From: Moringa oleifera
Taxonomy: Eukaryota > Streptophyta > Magnoliopsida > Brassicales > Moringaceae
DNA: 64,000 bases
Assembly: GCA_021397835.1 (NCBI GenBank)
Contig: JAJFZO010000575.1
Location: 1,183,001-1,247,000 of the forward strand
Reading direction: 5' to 3'
Positions within the stretch are counted from its first letter, which is position 1; each line of letters opens with the position of its first letter. Shown here piece by piece: positions 37,301 through 50,100 of this stretch. The translations under genes and the position numbers were made by a program. The notes under the pieces were generated by a model. That model worked only from the letters and a program-made list of their open reading frames with translations. It was not told the DNA's origin and made no database searches.

Positions 37301-40218
37301 GCCTTCAGAACTTTCTGGTTTCAGAATCACATAAAGGTAAATAATAATTTAATAGTTTGAAATGTGAACTATTATGATCTGCACAACTCCATGTAACTGG
37401 CTGAGCTAGCAGCAAGAACTGAAATTTCAGGTCTTGGATGTAGTGCTTCATGAAGCTAAAGATATTCTGTTGTTTGTTCCCTTTTTTTTTATATTAGTTG
37501 ATTATAGTGTATGCTTTTGGTATATATTTGCATGACCGGAAGGTTTATGTCATAATGAATACTGAGGGATTAATAATTAGCAACATTCTCGTAGGATTTT
37601 CAGGAATTTATAAATATCTGTTTTGATTACAAGAATTTATGAATATTGAAATCTCCATCAATGACTTATTTTCTTTATTGTCTTGGTGGGTGGACATTTT
37701 GGTTCCCCAATGTCTTAATTTGCTTGTTACTTTTTTTTAAATGACAGTTGTATGCTCGTTTGAATTGAAATTTTGTTTTCATATGTTATATAACCAATGT
37801 TTAAATTAGGTTAAGGTTGCATTATAATTGTATGCCTTTCTTGCTTTCTCCCACATTATCCCAAAGTGTTAGTTTGTATAGGCCTTTGTTTTTTAAGTTA
37901 TGCTAACTTGTGGTTCACTAATTTTGTTTTCTCCCTTACAAAGAAAATTGGTTTCTCTTCTTGTTGTGTCTGTTGTTGTTAATTGTTAATTTTGCATTTG
38001 TCTTTTACCTTCAAGTTCTTTGGTCCCTTCTTGTTGAACTAACATTTAAATATTTATCTTCCATATAGGACAATATATTGAAAATTCGAAGGGTTTATGA
38101 TGCTTTTTTGGCTGAATTTCCTTTGTGTTATGGGTACTGGAAAAAATATGCTGATCATGAGGCACGTGTGGGAGCCATGGACAAAGTTGTGGAGGTTTAT
38201 GAACGAGCAGTTCAGGGGGTTACATATTCAGTGGATATTTGGTTGCACTATTGCATATTTGCCATTAACACATATGGAGATCCAGACACAATCCGAAGGT
38301 AATGGATGTTCATGTATGTGTTATTGTTGATCCATGTTGGGAAACTGTGATTGTCTGATTTCCATGTCACAGGGCTCTGGTGAAATTTGTTGCTTTCTAA
38401 CGTTATTTCGGTATCCGTGCAACAGTGATTCATCTCATTATGGCGGAAAGGTTTGATGGGAATGCACTTAGAAATGCTTTTTTTCTGATGTGCAAATCCC
38501 TGATATTGAGGCTACTGTTCGGGTAGCTGTTCGTAATTATTTTAGGGCATTGATTCTATTTTGTGGCCTCTTTATATTTCTTATTTTCTCTCTCTCTCTC
38601 CCCTCTTCTCCGAAAGTCTGTGTCGTAGTCATGTAGTTATTTATGAACCATGTCCATCTTTAACTTTGACAATCTGAGGTGCATCAATATGCAAAATGCT
38701 GCTGGGAAGATCTCGTCCAGTTAAGGGCTAAGATGGCCTCTATCACTGCTTCATTTCGGACATAGTATGGTTTTTTATCAGGAAGGTAAATGCAGCGTTG
38801 GAAGTGTCACCATATGCTGTTAGAGTGAATTCTTCCTTCAACATTTGCGGTCTTGTCTCCCTTTTGTGGATATGTCTGCACTGGCAGGGTTTATCATTGT
38901 ATTTATATCATGACATCGCCTTTGATTCTGATGGTGATACAGGCTTTTTGAGCGAGGATTGGCTTATGTTGGCACAGATTATTTGTCGTACCCACTTTGG
39001 GACAAATACATCGAATATGAGTACATGCATCAGGAATGGGGCCGGCTAGCCATGATTTACACGAGGATATTAGAGAATCCTATTCAACAGCTTGATCGAT
39101 ATTTCACTAGGTAATTTTGTTTTATGGCCAGTTTATTTATTTGGCTTACTGATATTCAGTTTCGGGCTTACATATCTTGCAACTTGGTTATATTCTGTGA
39201 AATTCTTTTGTTCTATTCATTATTATGCTGAAGAGCATGTTGGATGCACTTCTACGTGTTTTTGGTTGTTTTGGAATTTTATATTTGTTTAAGTGGATGG
39301 ATTAGTGGCATCTGTTGCTTGAGGCTACCATATCTAGTCAGTTTCGTTGTTTGTGTAACTATAGAAGAACTTCCAACAAAGTCACTATTTTAGAGCTTAC
39401 AGTTGCTTTAGCCCATCCAAAATTTTGTTTTTCAGACACAAGGCCTTCTATGGGTATATACACCATCAAGGAGAATGTTAACATCAGTATGCTTTTTATC
39501 AAAAGCTTGTGGTGACTAAATAAAATTTCTGGGTCCTGAGCCTTTCTTGACATTCTGAACCTGTACTAATTGAATTACTAATTGAGTTGTTTAACATTCT
39601 TTGGGTAACAATGTGGATGTCTGTTGTTGCATGTGCCACTTAGTAAGTTCTTTGGTGGTATGTTAGAACACGTGGGAGCATGCACATGGACATAAGTTCT
39701 TTGGTGGTATGTTAGAACACGTGGGAGCATGCACATGGACATACTTTTTAGAAAATGCCAGGCCTCAAATAATCACCTCTTAAGGATCCTTATTTTCCAA
39801 TATTGTATCCTTCTCTTTCTCAATATTATGCTTCTATCTGAAAAGTTTTTATTATATTCTAATGAGCGGACGTACACTATGCCATTTTTTGAGTAATTTA
39901 TGATGTCATTGTTGATTTCATACTTTAGAAAATGATAAATGTGAATGTAGTTGGCCTGCAAATGTTTTACTTGTATGGCTATATGGCTGGTATCAGATTT
40001 TGATTTTGCAAGCTTCTTTTAGTTTCTGACACTAGCCCTTGCAGCTTCTGACTTTACCTCTAATGTGGCTAGCTTTTATCTCATCTGAAGGCTTAATCAT
40101 GTCTTCTGCAGTAGTCATTATTTATTTTGCTTGCCATCTGTTATTGGATATATTGAGTTGTCTGTCTTTGTAGTCTGTCCTCTTGCACATTTGCCAGCTG
40201 TATTGCATGCGCGTGCGC

Positions 40219-40256
<38 letters not shown>

Positions 40257-41850
40257 GTTCTGTAACTTCTGTCCAGTATACTGGCTCCTTGTAGTTTTGC
40301 CAGTATTTCTATAAGTTCTCATATGTTCTGGTGTAAATGATGCTACAGTTTTAAGGAATTAGCTGAAAGATGGCCTTTGTCAGAATTGAGGACTGCTGAG
40401 GTTGAAGCTGCTGCTGGAGCAGGATCGCTTTCAGCGCCTGATGGTAAAGCAAATGAAGGAGAGGTTTATCCTAATGCCACAGAACAATCTCCTGAACCTG
40501 TAACTGCTGGCTTAATGGAATCAGAGGAGTTGGAGAAGTATATCGCCACTAGAGAAGAGATGTACAAGAAAGCTAAAGAGTTTGATTCTAGGATCGTTGT
40601 TTTTGAGACAGCTATAAGAAGGCCCTACTTTCACGTGCGGCCCCTCAATGTTGCAGAGCTTGAGAATTGGCATAATTATTTGGATTTCATAGAGAAAGAA
40701 GGTGACATCAATAAGGTACTTTTTTCTTCCCTTACTCGAAATTGTTTGTGGTTTGTAGTCTTTAGTTGTCCTATTTATAACATTTGACTTACAGTCAGTC
40801 AAGTAATATCTGCTGCATCATATGTTTATTGGCTAAATCGTTGGATGAAGCAACTTTTTAAAGGGGAAATTGAACTGAGACTAAAGCATGGGCTCTCGAT
40901 TTGGTTACCTTAAGGCTAAGTACTTCAAACCCTCATTTGTCAGTGGACATTTTAGGTTCGTGATGTATTGTAGTCACTGTTTTTAAAGTTCCAATGTTAT
41001 GCATGCAGGTATCTTCTTGTCTTCCTAACCATCTGTCTCTCAGGCAAGGAGGGTCCCTCCTTTCGTATATGAGGGGCCTCTCTGTTCCGCCAATGGAGTA
41101 TTTCTTGTGCATTTCTCCTTTGCGTTTTGTGTTATACCTTCAGTTATCTGTTGAATGAGAATGTACGTTATAAGGTGCAATTGTTTATCCATGTTTCAGG
41201 TGGTCAAGTTGTATGAAAGATGTGTAATTGCATGTGCAAATTATCCTGAGTATTGGATACGATACGTTTTATGTATGGAAGCCAGTGGGAGCATGGATCT
41301 TGCAGATAATGCCCTTGCTCGTGCAACACAAGTCTTTGTCAAGGTATAGAGTATTCCATGTTGACTGGGTTTACTTTGTTGATTTGCTTTCAGTTCAGAA
41401 GGTTTGCTGATTCTCTGTCTCTCTTTTTAATAAGAACTGGAAATAGATTTGATGATTTTCTTCTGTATTACGAGTAAAAAGTGAACTAACTTATTTTCTG
41501 AAGGTGTGTAAACAAATTCATTGATGTCTTAAACATTGTTTTGCATACAAGCAATTTTCCAGGGAGATCTAAGTAATGTAAGGAGAGCTTGGAAAAAGTA
41601 CATTAGTGGGATTCGTTATGAGACTTATGCAGGAGGTGGTTTGGGTTCATTATTCTAATATAGGTAGGAACAGTTGTCAGCAGCAAGAAGGCTTCTTAAA
41701 TGTGGCTCACAGAGTCAAATAATATTTCTATTATCGGTTAGGTATTGGTTTTTGGGCACTCTCAGGCATGAACAAGGAAGTAGGAAAGAGAAAATTGGCT
41801 GTAGTGGGCAACTATTTGTTTCAATCTTTTTTTTTAATCCCACCAACCCC

Positions 41851-41893
<43 letters not shown>

Positions 41894-44872
41894 CTTTCTC
41901 TTCTCTTGCGGAGGCTGTGGTAGTTATAGTTGATACCTTTGATCTTCCAGCCCTAAATAATTTGAAATAGGGGTGTTGCCTATGTTTGGCTGCTCTTGTT
42001 CTTTTCCTTTGTTGTTGATGATCTCTCAATGGCTTGCTAAGATGTCTTGACCTTGACTTATGTTGTGAACTTTCTGAATTAGGTGACTTTCCCCCCCTTC
42101 ATGTCAACTATTCATCTTTGATTCATTTGTCTTGTTATCATGATGGCTAAATTATTAGTTATCGCACAAGTTGATAGTTATTGCTACGCCTAGGCATGCT
42201 ATGATGCATATATAACTTTAGTTTCACTTTTTTAATGTTTACTTATGTTCAGCTATTTGTTTGTTACCTATTCTTCGACAGAGACAACCAGAGATTCATC
42301 TTTTTGCTGCTCGATTCAAAGAGCAGAAGGGAGACATTTCTGGTGCTCGAGCTGCATATCAACTTGTGCATGCTGAAATTTCTCCTGGTCTTGTTGAAGC
42401 TATTATTAAGCATGCAAACATGGAACGTCGACTAGTAAGTTTTTTGGGCAAGTTGATGAAAATTTCTGTTAGAATCAAAGTATTTCATGTTCTGACCTGC
42501 TCTTATGGGTGATTACATAGGGGAATCTCGAGGATGCCTTTTCTCTGTATGAACAGGCGATTGCAATTGAAAAAGGAAAAGAACATTCCCAAACCTTGCC
42601 AATGTTATATGCTCAGTACTCTCGGTTTGCCTACTTGGTAGGTTGGGTTCTGCGTGTGGAATTTTGTTCTCTTGATTGCCTGTCTCAATGAGTTGCGATC
42701 ATTGTTTTTGTTTTACAAGGGTTTGATTCATTTGTGTTGTCTTTGATTATGGAATTATCTGTTTGTATGTCCAGTCTTTTTATTGATGTTTGTTACTATT
42801 TAATCTGCAGTTCTCATGAGATTTTCTATTCTGATTTCAAATCCAATTAAAAATTGAACAGATGTGTAAACTGAAGTGAGCAGTATAATCGATTCTGTTG
42901 ATATTGGATAACTGGTGATGTATTTGATGCTGCAGTTGTAGGTGACTTTTGTTTTCTTTATATATCATAAGTCTTTGGTTGTTTATTGCTTTCAATTTTG
43001 TTGGTAGGTTTCTGGTGATGCCGAGAAAGCTAGGAAAATTTTAGTTGAAGCCCTTGATGATGTTCAGCTGTCAAAACCACTGCTTGAGGTTTGTTCTATT
43101 CTGTCTGTTTCTCTATCCATCTCCTTCCCCTGCATCTCTCCAATAGAACTTGATATACTTGGAGGGTATCTCCTCTCAAAAATTTTCTTTTATGGTTGTA
43201 CTTCTGTGTCTGACATCCAGCTTCTACTTTTTATGGATAGGCCTTGATACATTTTGAGACAATACAGTCACCACCTAGGCAGATTGATTATCTAGATTCA
43301 CTGGTTGATAAGTTTATAATGCCAAGCCTAGACAGCCTCAATCCTGCAAGTACTGCTGAGAGGGAAGAGCTATCCAGCATTTTTTTGGAGGTAATCAATA
43401 TTTACGTTGCTTATGTGGCCTTTGAAATGCTTGTATGATTAAGTTTTTCTAAGAAAACATAAATGACTTCTGCATAACGTATTTGACAATTTTTGGCAGT
43501 TCTCGAGTCTTTTTGGAGATGTTCAGTCTATTAAGAAAGCTGAGGATCGGCATGCCAAGCTATTTTTACCCCATAGAAGTATGTCAGAGTTAAAAAAGCG
43601 TCATGCAGAAGATTGTCTTGCTTCTGACAAGGCAAAAATGGGAAGGTCTTACATTGGTGCTCCTTCACCTGCTCAATCTTTGATGGGTTCTTATCCGAAT
43701 GCACAGAATCAGTGGGCAGGTGCTTATGGTGTACAACCTCAAACTTGGCCACCAGTTACGCAAGCACAGGCACAACAGTGGACCCCTGCCTATGGTCAAC
43801 AGGTAAGTTATCCTTTTGTATTTCCTTTTCCAGGTTAACTTCTGTGCTTTCTCATTGCTAATAATTTAGAAGGATATTATTTTTGGGGTGTTCTGTTATT
43901 ACTTAAAGTTTGTTTTCATCTATTATCTCGTCTGGGAGTAGGATTCATTTTTTGGCAGTGAAGTGTAATACTTGGGAATAATTCTAAACAAGAAATCAGC
44001 AGTGCTGATTGAATCTTGTTTTGCTTTTGATTTTTAATTTATAATGGGCTTATGTAGCATGGTTGAATATATGGACGTTTTTTATCACCACAACCATCTG
44101 AAAGTTTGGAATGATCGAATTTTATTTTCTCTGATTCAATTTGTGATATGATGACTAACATCGTGGTTTGCATGTTGATGGTTCTCTTTTGATTAATATA
44201 GGCTGCATATGGTGCATATACTGGTTATGCCGGTAGTTATGCTGGCCCACAGGTACCGACGACTGTACCCCAGACTGCTGCTTATGGTGCTTATTCTTCT
44301 ACATATCCTGCTCAGGTACCAACTGTTGCAAGTTGCTGCTTATTCTCTCTTTTCAATGTTTTTGGGCTTTCATATTTCTGACATCCATCACATAAAATGA
44401 TCTTTGACTGCTCTCTGGATGCTCGTGATAGTTTCAGATCTATCAAGCAGTTATATAGGATGTGGAACCTGGAGTTCTCTCACCCTTATTTCATTTGCTG
44501 GTTGAAGCCTGCCTGTATAATTATGTCATGATGTAGAACTTTATGTAAAATGGAATAATTGTGGCTCGTTTTCATGTTTTCTCTTATGACAATCATACCA
44601 CTCTATTGATACTAGACAGATCATGTAACAGTGCACATCAAAATTTGCATATTTGCTGTCTTTGGTTATGATTCAATTTGTTTTGGTATCTCAACTTTAC
44701 TGTTAATCTATTTGACATATGCATCAGCCTGAAATGGTTGGATGTTTTGGTGCTAATGGCCTGGTTTTGATTTCAGCAGAGCTATCCCCAACAACCGACT
44801 GCAGCAGCAACAGTAGCACCTGCTCAGCAACCTGCTTCAGTTCCCCAGGCCTACTATGGGTCTTACTACTGA
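34318..44872 (+). CDS. PRP39: Pre-mRNA-processing factor 39 (PRP39), U1 snRNP-associated
   Basis: Thirteen coding exons join in frame to 830 aa: 34318-34777, 35552-35661, 38069-38298, 38943-39110, 40349-40715, 41200-41343, 42282-42434, 42521-42637, 43008-43088, 43241-43390, 43500-43802, 44202-44315 and 44777-44872. The N-terminus (~150 aa) is Ala/Ser/Thr-rich. HAT repeats fill the middle: [76 protein letters not shown] and [20 protein letters not shown]. The C-terminal tail is Gln/Pro/Tyr-rich ([13 protein letters not shown]) and ends AYYGSYY. PRP39 helps U1 snRNP recognise 5' splice sites in the nucleus; in Arabidopsis the PRP39a mutant flowers late. The 2.4-kb intron 2 holds a LINE fragment and intron 4 a 49-bp tandem duplication. 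No frame damage is seen. Confidence 0.96.
36079..37182 (+). mobile_element. 5'-truncated, decayed LINE in PRP39 intron 2
   Basis: Conceptual translation, with several frame breaks, shows the tail of a plant LINE reverse transcriptase: RPV-like and GVKPLSFF segments, then [20 protein letters not shown]. After that comes the zinc-binding end domain (zf-RVT), with [20 protein letters not shown], then [17 protein letters not shown]. It ends with a run of eight A. A 10-bp direct repeat, ATGAATCAAT, flanks it at 36069-36078 and 37183-37192. It is in the same orientation as PRP39. With stops and frameshifts it cannot encode an active enzyme. Confidence 0.8.
39644..39741 (+). repeat. Perfect 49-bp tandem duplication in PRP39 intron 4
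   Basis: Two identical copies, 39644-39692 and 39693-39741, lie head to tail. Each contains an ACACGTGG G-box-like core. Identity suggests a recent event or an assembly duplication. Confidence 0.85.
40209..40256 (+). repeat. Compound GC/GT/AT microsatellite
   Basis: The tract changes from alternating GC through GT to AT dinucleotides within PRP39 intron 4. All units are alternating purine-pyrimidine, the kind of sequence that can form left-handed DNA. Confidence 0.8.
41856..41890 (+). repeat. Long poly-C tract in PRP39 intron 6
   Basis: An uninterrupted run of more than thirty C follows a T-rich stretch. Its exact length is unreliable because such runs are hard to sequence. Confidence 0.8.
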
Positions 44873-47161
44873 ACCTACAATGTCTTAACTTCCCCCCGTT
44901 TTGTCTACTCTTGATCCATTCTTTCGTCTTGGTTCATCTTTATTGGTGAAGCTGACCTGTATCTGGGTTTTTTAAAAGCAAGGATGCTGTAGCCAACGTG
45001 CACTAGGGGGAGGATGTGAGAATGGTATTCTGTTAGTAGTTTGTAGCAAATTGTGTTATTAGATTACATGTCATCTTTGAAGTTTTTATCACGGAAATTG
45101 TGCACATAATTCTGTTTGCTAATGTCCACTATTCTCCCTCCCCACTGCTTCTCTCATCCACCACAAAAGGAAAAAGGGAAGAAGAGAGGGTGAATGGACT
45201 ACTTTTCCCATGTTGCTTAGGGTCTAGACCTTGTAGGTGAACAGTACAGGGTATTTATGTTTATAGGGACGTAGCTGGCTAGGCAGTTGCCTGTGATTGT
45301 GGTCGAAAGTGAAAATTATTCAAATCTTTTAATCTGAGTTAACTGATCTGTGGAGCACCAAGTTAACAATTGCAGACTGCTGTATATTTGTTGTCGTAGC
45401 ATGTTTGTTATTGCATATGGGTTATTCTTTCCCTAGTCTGGATCATTGTAACTGTAGTAGTAGAATAAAATGATCATTTGCTAAGATTCAAAGAATGTTT
45501 GGAAGTAATGGGTGGGGAGTGGTGTTCCTTCTGTTCTATGATATGGATGGTGACTTCTGCAGCTGGTATATATGTATATGAGAAGGAATTTGGTGTCATT
45601 GGAAGTTTTACCCCCCATGAACTATTTGGATCTGCAAATCAAAGAGTTCTGTAAAGAATCATAAGCAGGTTTTAATATTTTTGAAAAGATGTATTTGCCC
45701 ATGCAGAATTTGTTAAAATTCAAAGGAACTAAGATCAGTGATTTGAGAACATTTAAGACTCCAACATGCATAGGCACCGAGCATGCTTTTAGATGTCATC
45801 GGAGGCGTTAAAAAGGTCAATTTTATTATTGTCTTTTATACTTGGATTATGCATTATTTCACGAGATGAAGAGTAACTATGTATGCAAATTTTATGGAGA
45901 ATTTTGTGTTATGGATCAATATGACAACAATTTGGTAGGTAAAAAGTATGTTATACATGTGGTGCACAAATATTTTTCGGATTATTCATGTAAGCCAAAT
46001 TGTTTGTTGAGTTTGGTGGAAACGGGCTAGCTGATTTTGCATACTTTTCTTTTGTTAGATGTAAGAATTATATATATCTATAGATAAGTAAGGGTTTTCA
46101 ATGATCAAGTTATTAAAGATTTAAAAATATAAGAATTAAAAAAATAAAAGTGATCTTTCATGATGTATGTTTATTAACATTTTGATATATATATATCCTA
46201 CTTATATATGTTATGAAATGAAAGATTTATTTTTTATTTTTCTATTTTTTGATTGCATAATTTTTATTGATAATGAGATCTTTTCTTTGTTTTATTTCAC
46301 CTCACCACTTTCTTTAAGATCTATGATATATCCCATCTTTCAATTGCACGATCCTTAATTAATAATTTAGACATTTTTTTACCTTATTTTCAGTATCCTA
46401 AGAGATTCTTAAGAAAAAAAATCAAACACTTTTGGATAATATTATCTTGTGTACCACATAGGTCTTGTGATTGAGGATCAAATATCCTATCTAAATTTGT
46501 ATAATAATAGGAATAAAGAAACAAAGAAATTATCCTACTTTGTCATAGGCTTAATATGTAATGACTGTAAGAAAAAGAAATTTAACTCTGAAAGCACCCA
46601 AAGCCAAATATTATCCTTTGAAATCTCCATAATATTATTGAACGGCCATGATTTTCAGCACGTTGTAGGTGGGCTCCACCAGGTGAACACCTGTAACTTT
46701 GTGATGTAATCTCCGGGGAATATATAGCGTGTGATATTTTAGCCAATCAATAGACAAAAAGCATAAGAGCAGCCTCCCTGCGGAGCAGACAAGCCTCTCC
46801 AATCTCTCTAGACACAGATCTAAGCTTCTTCATTTCTCCCTCTCTCTGCAAAACCCTCACTAATTCCTGAGCCGTAGCTCTCTCTCTTTCTCTCTCCCTC
46901 ACTTCTTCCTTCTCCTTCTGTTTCTTGCTCTTTGCTTTCTGTGTTCATCGAGGAAAAAAAAATTAAAAAACAGTTCTAACTTATTAGCATCAAGTTCTCT
47001 TCTGAGGAAAAAAAAAAAAAAGAAATTCAGGCTTTGGGGGGAGTTTTCACCACTTTTTGGATCAGGGATCGATCATAGTTTTGATTGGGATAAAGGGTTT
47101 CCTGGGGGGTTTTAGTGGATCTTGTTTTAGTGCATGCTCTTGTTGTGAGATAAGAGCAAAA
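44873..47161. other. Spacer between PRP39 and the G3BP-like gene
   Basis: The left part is the PRP39 3' UTR and flank. No gene is supported in the middle; the open frames seen there are short and AT-rich. From 46640 onward promoter features of the next gene appear: TATATA at 46721-46726 and a CT-rich leader (about 46790-46930). A short upstream open frame, MLLL then stop, lies at 47134-47148. Confidence 0.55.
46721..46726 (+). promoter_or_regulatory. TATA box of the G3BP-like gene
   Basis: TATATA in a GGGAATATATAGCG context lies about 440 bp before the start codon. It precedes a CT-rich, probably transcribed leader. Confidence 0.5.
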
Positions 47162-50100
47162 ATGGCGACTCCTTATCCAGGAGCTGTTCAGGTAAACTCT
47201 GAACCATTGTTTTTCTCTTGTTTTGTCTCCCTCTAATTACATGTATGAAGTTGTGTTTTCTTGGGTGCTAATAGGTTTGTGGGTGTGTTGTGTGGTCAGG
47301 TTGGGTCATACTTTGTGGGACAGTACTATCAGGTACTACAACAGCAGCCAGATCTTGTTCACCAATTCTACTCAGATGCTAGCACCATGATTCGGGTTGA
47401 TGGGGATTCCAGCGAATCTGCTTCTGCCATGCTGGTAAATGTTTATATATTTATCTGTTTTATGCAAATATGTACGAGTGTTTTTTTTCCCCCTAATTGC
47501 ATAATGGTAAAATGTGCCCAAAGGCATTTTAAAGTGGAAATGAAGTGATATTTTGAAAAGGGGGGGAGGGGGGGGGGGGGACTAGGGATATGAGAACGAG
47601 AATTTACGAGACACAATTTGTGTTGTTCCAAGACTTATATTAGTTGGTAGATTTTCCTTAAATACTTATGGGGATTTGATGTGGCATTGGTTATCTTACT
47701 TTTGATTAATATTTTTAGGCTGGCTTCTGCATAGATAGGGGTAAACGAGAGCCCGTGCTTGTAATATTGAACCATAGGAGCAGAAGGAACAGCTTTCATG
47801 CCGTTGTCTTTTTTCTTTTTTCTTTCTGGTTCTAAATAAGTTGAGGGTTTTAGGAGATGCACAGCAAATTGCTGAGCATATGAGAGATAGTTCAAGGTGT
47901 GAGTCCAAAACTTTATTTTGGTTATTAAGCTCAGGTAAGTTTCTTGCGAGGAAGCTAGATGTGCTGATTTTGCTGATCATTTCTTTGTTATTATAGCTAT
48001 GTGCATGAAAAATCTGTTCCTGTTGGGATTGTTGGGAAATATCAGAAATGGAATTTTCAGACTTTCAGTAGCCTAGATGCAGTCTTTCTTTTGCATTTAC
48101 TTTCAACATTTAGAGCATTTATGAACTCACTAGAAGCTAAGAAATTCTAATATGTTTGTTACTGTTGCTGAATGTGTTCTCTTGTTTTCTTATCCAAATA
48201 ATTTTGATATTTTGTCATTTGTTTTAAAGATACCTTTCAGAACTTTTGATTGCTTACTATCTCGTACTGTCTCCCATCTCTATCTCTCTAGCTTTTAAAT
48301 TATGTTGTTGCTCACTTTGTTAGTTAATGTGAGCTTATCAAATTGACCTTTTTACCTTTATCTGCAGCAAATTCATTCAATGGTCATGTCACTAAATTTC
48401 ACTGCAATTGAGATCAAGACGATTAATTCTCTTGAGTCTTGGAATGGGGGTGTTCTGGTGATGGTTTCAGGTTCTGTTAAAACAAAGGATTTTAGCGGCA
48501 GAAGGAAATTTGTGCAAACATTTTTCCTTGGTCCTCAGGAGAAGGGTTATTTCGTTCTAAACGATATCTTTCAATTCATCGATGATGGACCGGTTTACCA
48601 ACATCCAGCTTCCCTCTTATCAGAAAACAAGCTTGATGCACAACTGAATGCTTCTAGCCCTCTTCCAGAGCCACAAGGTGCAGAATAGATTTCTTCTTTT
48701 TTCTTAATATTTGTCTTCTGTTGAGGAGGTTGTTTTTTTTTTTTTTTTTTTTTTGTGTTTGGGGGGGGGGGGGGGGGGGGGGGGAACAGGGGTTGTGGTA
48801 TGGTCAATTAGCAAATGAGATATTTGAACATCAGAGTCTGGCTTAGCAAATGAGTTTTTGTTGTTCTTGTGATCTGGGTAGATACTGACTCAGGAATTCC
48901 AAATATTATTGGTCTTTATTGAACTAATCTGAATAACTTTATTAGCTTGCAAATATAGTGGAATGGTCATGGTCTACTCTGTTTTAGTAAGCTTGTCATT
49001 TGTCTCGTTATTATTCATAATTATTGGTCTCACTTCTTGGTATTTCTATTGTTGCTAAGCTGAAGTATAATTATGAGTAACTGGTTGAAAATCTGTAATT
49101 TCAATATCCGTCTTTACCGCTAAAATAGTTGATACTTTCTTTTTGATGAGTGAAGTAGTTGGCCCTTTCATTATCAACTAGTTTCTCAGGATCATGTTGT
49201 AGACTAAAATCCTTTTCTGCTATTAATTTGGTCTAACTTAGTGGCTTTACCAGTTTCTGACTATGTTTTGGAGGAAGAAGCAAGGGATTATGTGAACTCA
49301 GTTCATATGGAAGATGATCCTGTTGACAAGTATAGCCTACCAGAAGAACCACAACAGGAAGACCTTAAGGCTGAAATTTTGGTGGAGGAAACTCCTGTGG
49401 AGGAGGCCTCTGCTTCACAGCAAAGTGTGGTGAATGCTGTGCAAGAACCTCTTGTGGCTGCTTTTGAGGAACCTATTGAGGAGCCTACAAGGAAAACTTA
49501 TGCTTCTATTGTATGCACCAAATTATTACTTTTTGCGTTTCCTCTGTGTGTACACTCTTCACCTGCATGGGTGTCTGTTGTTTGTGTGTGTGTGGCAATG
49601 GGGGTTGAATGTCCATTTTGCTTCTCACTCAATGTTCACCCTTTTCAATTGAATCTGCTATATTGAGTATTCAACATATTCAAGATTTATTTTATTTTAA
49701 AGCTTGATAAGCTATAATAGACAACTCATAGATGTGGAGAAAGATGGGACTGAAAACTATAAACATGCAGAGAGAAATGAAATACAGATGGAGCTAATCC
49801 TTACAAATGAGTTTTCGAGGGGAAGGGGCTGGTGGTATTTCTTGTTAAGGTTTTATAGGATGGAGCCATGCATGAAAGTGATTACTTCTTTCTGGTTCTT
49901 GGTTTCTTTTTATTGTTCAGAGTTAGTTTTAGTATGAATTTACTGATTCTTTGTTTGTGTAGCTGAGAGTTGCGAAGGAGCCATCAGCACCAGCAGTTGT
50001 GACACAGTCATCTTTTAACAAGAGCGCCCCAACTACTTCTGAATGGAACCATGTACCTCCTGTGGCTCAGCAGTCGAGTGCTGTGTCATCATATGTTCCT

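Noticed and set aside
38372..38780. Possible extra exon of PRP39 after an AG acceptor
   Set aside because: The frame closes after eight codons, and the flanking exons join perfectly without it.
41574..41658. Open segment [16 protein letters not shown] after an AG, looking like a HAT repeat
   Set aside because: Exon 6 (ending VFVK) joins directly to exon 7 (RQPEIHLF) as in known PRP39; it may be a cryptic exon, but there is no evidence for inclusion.
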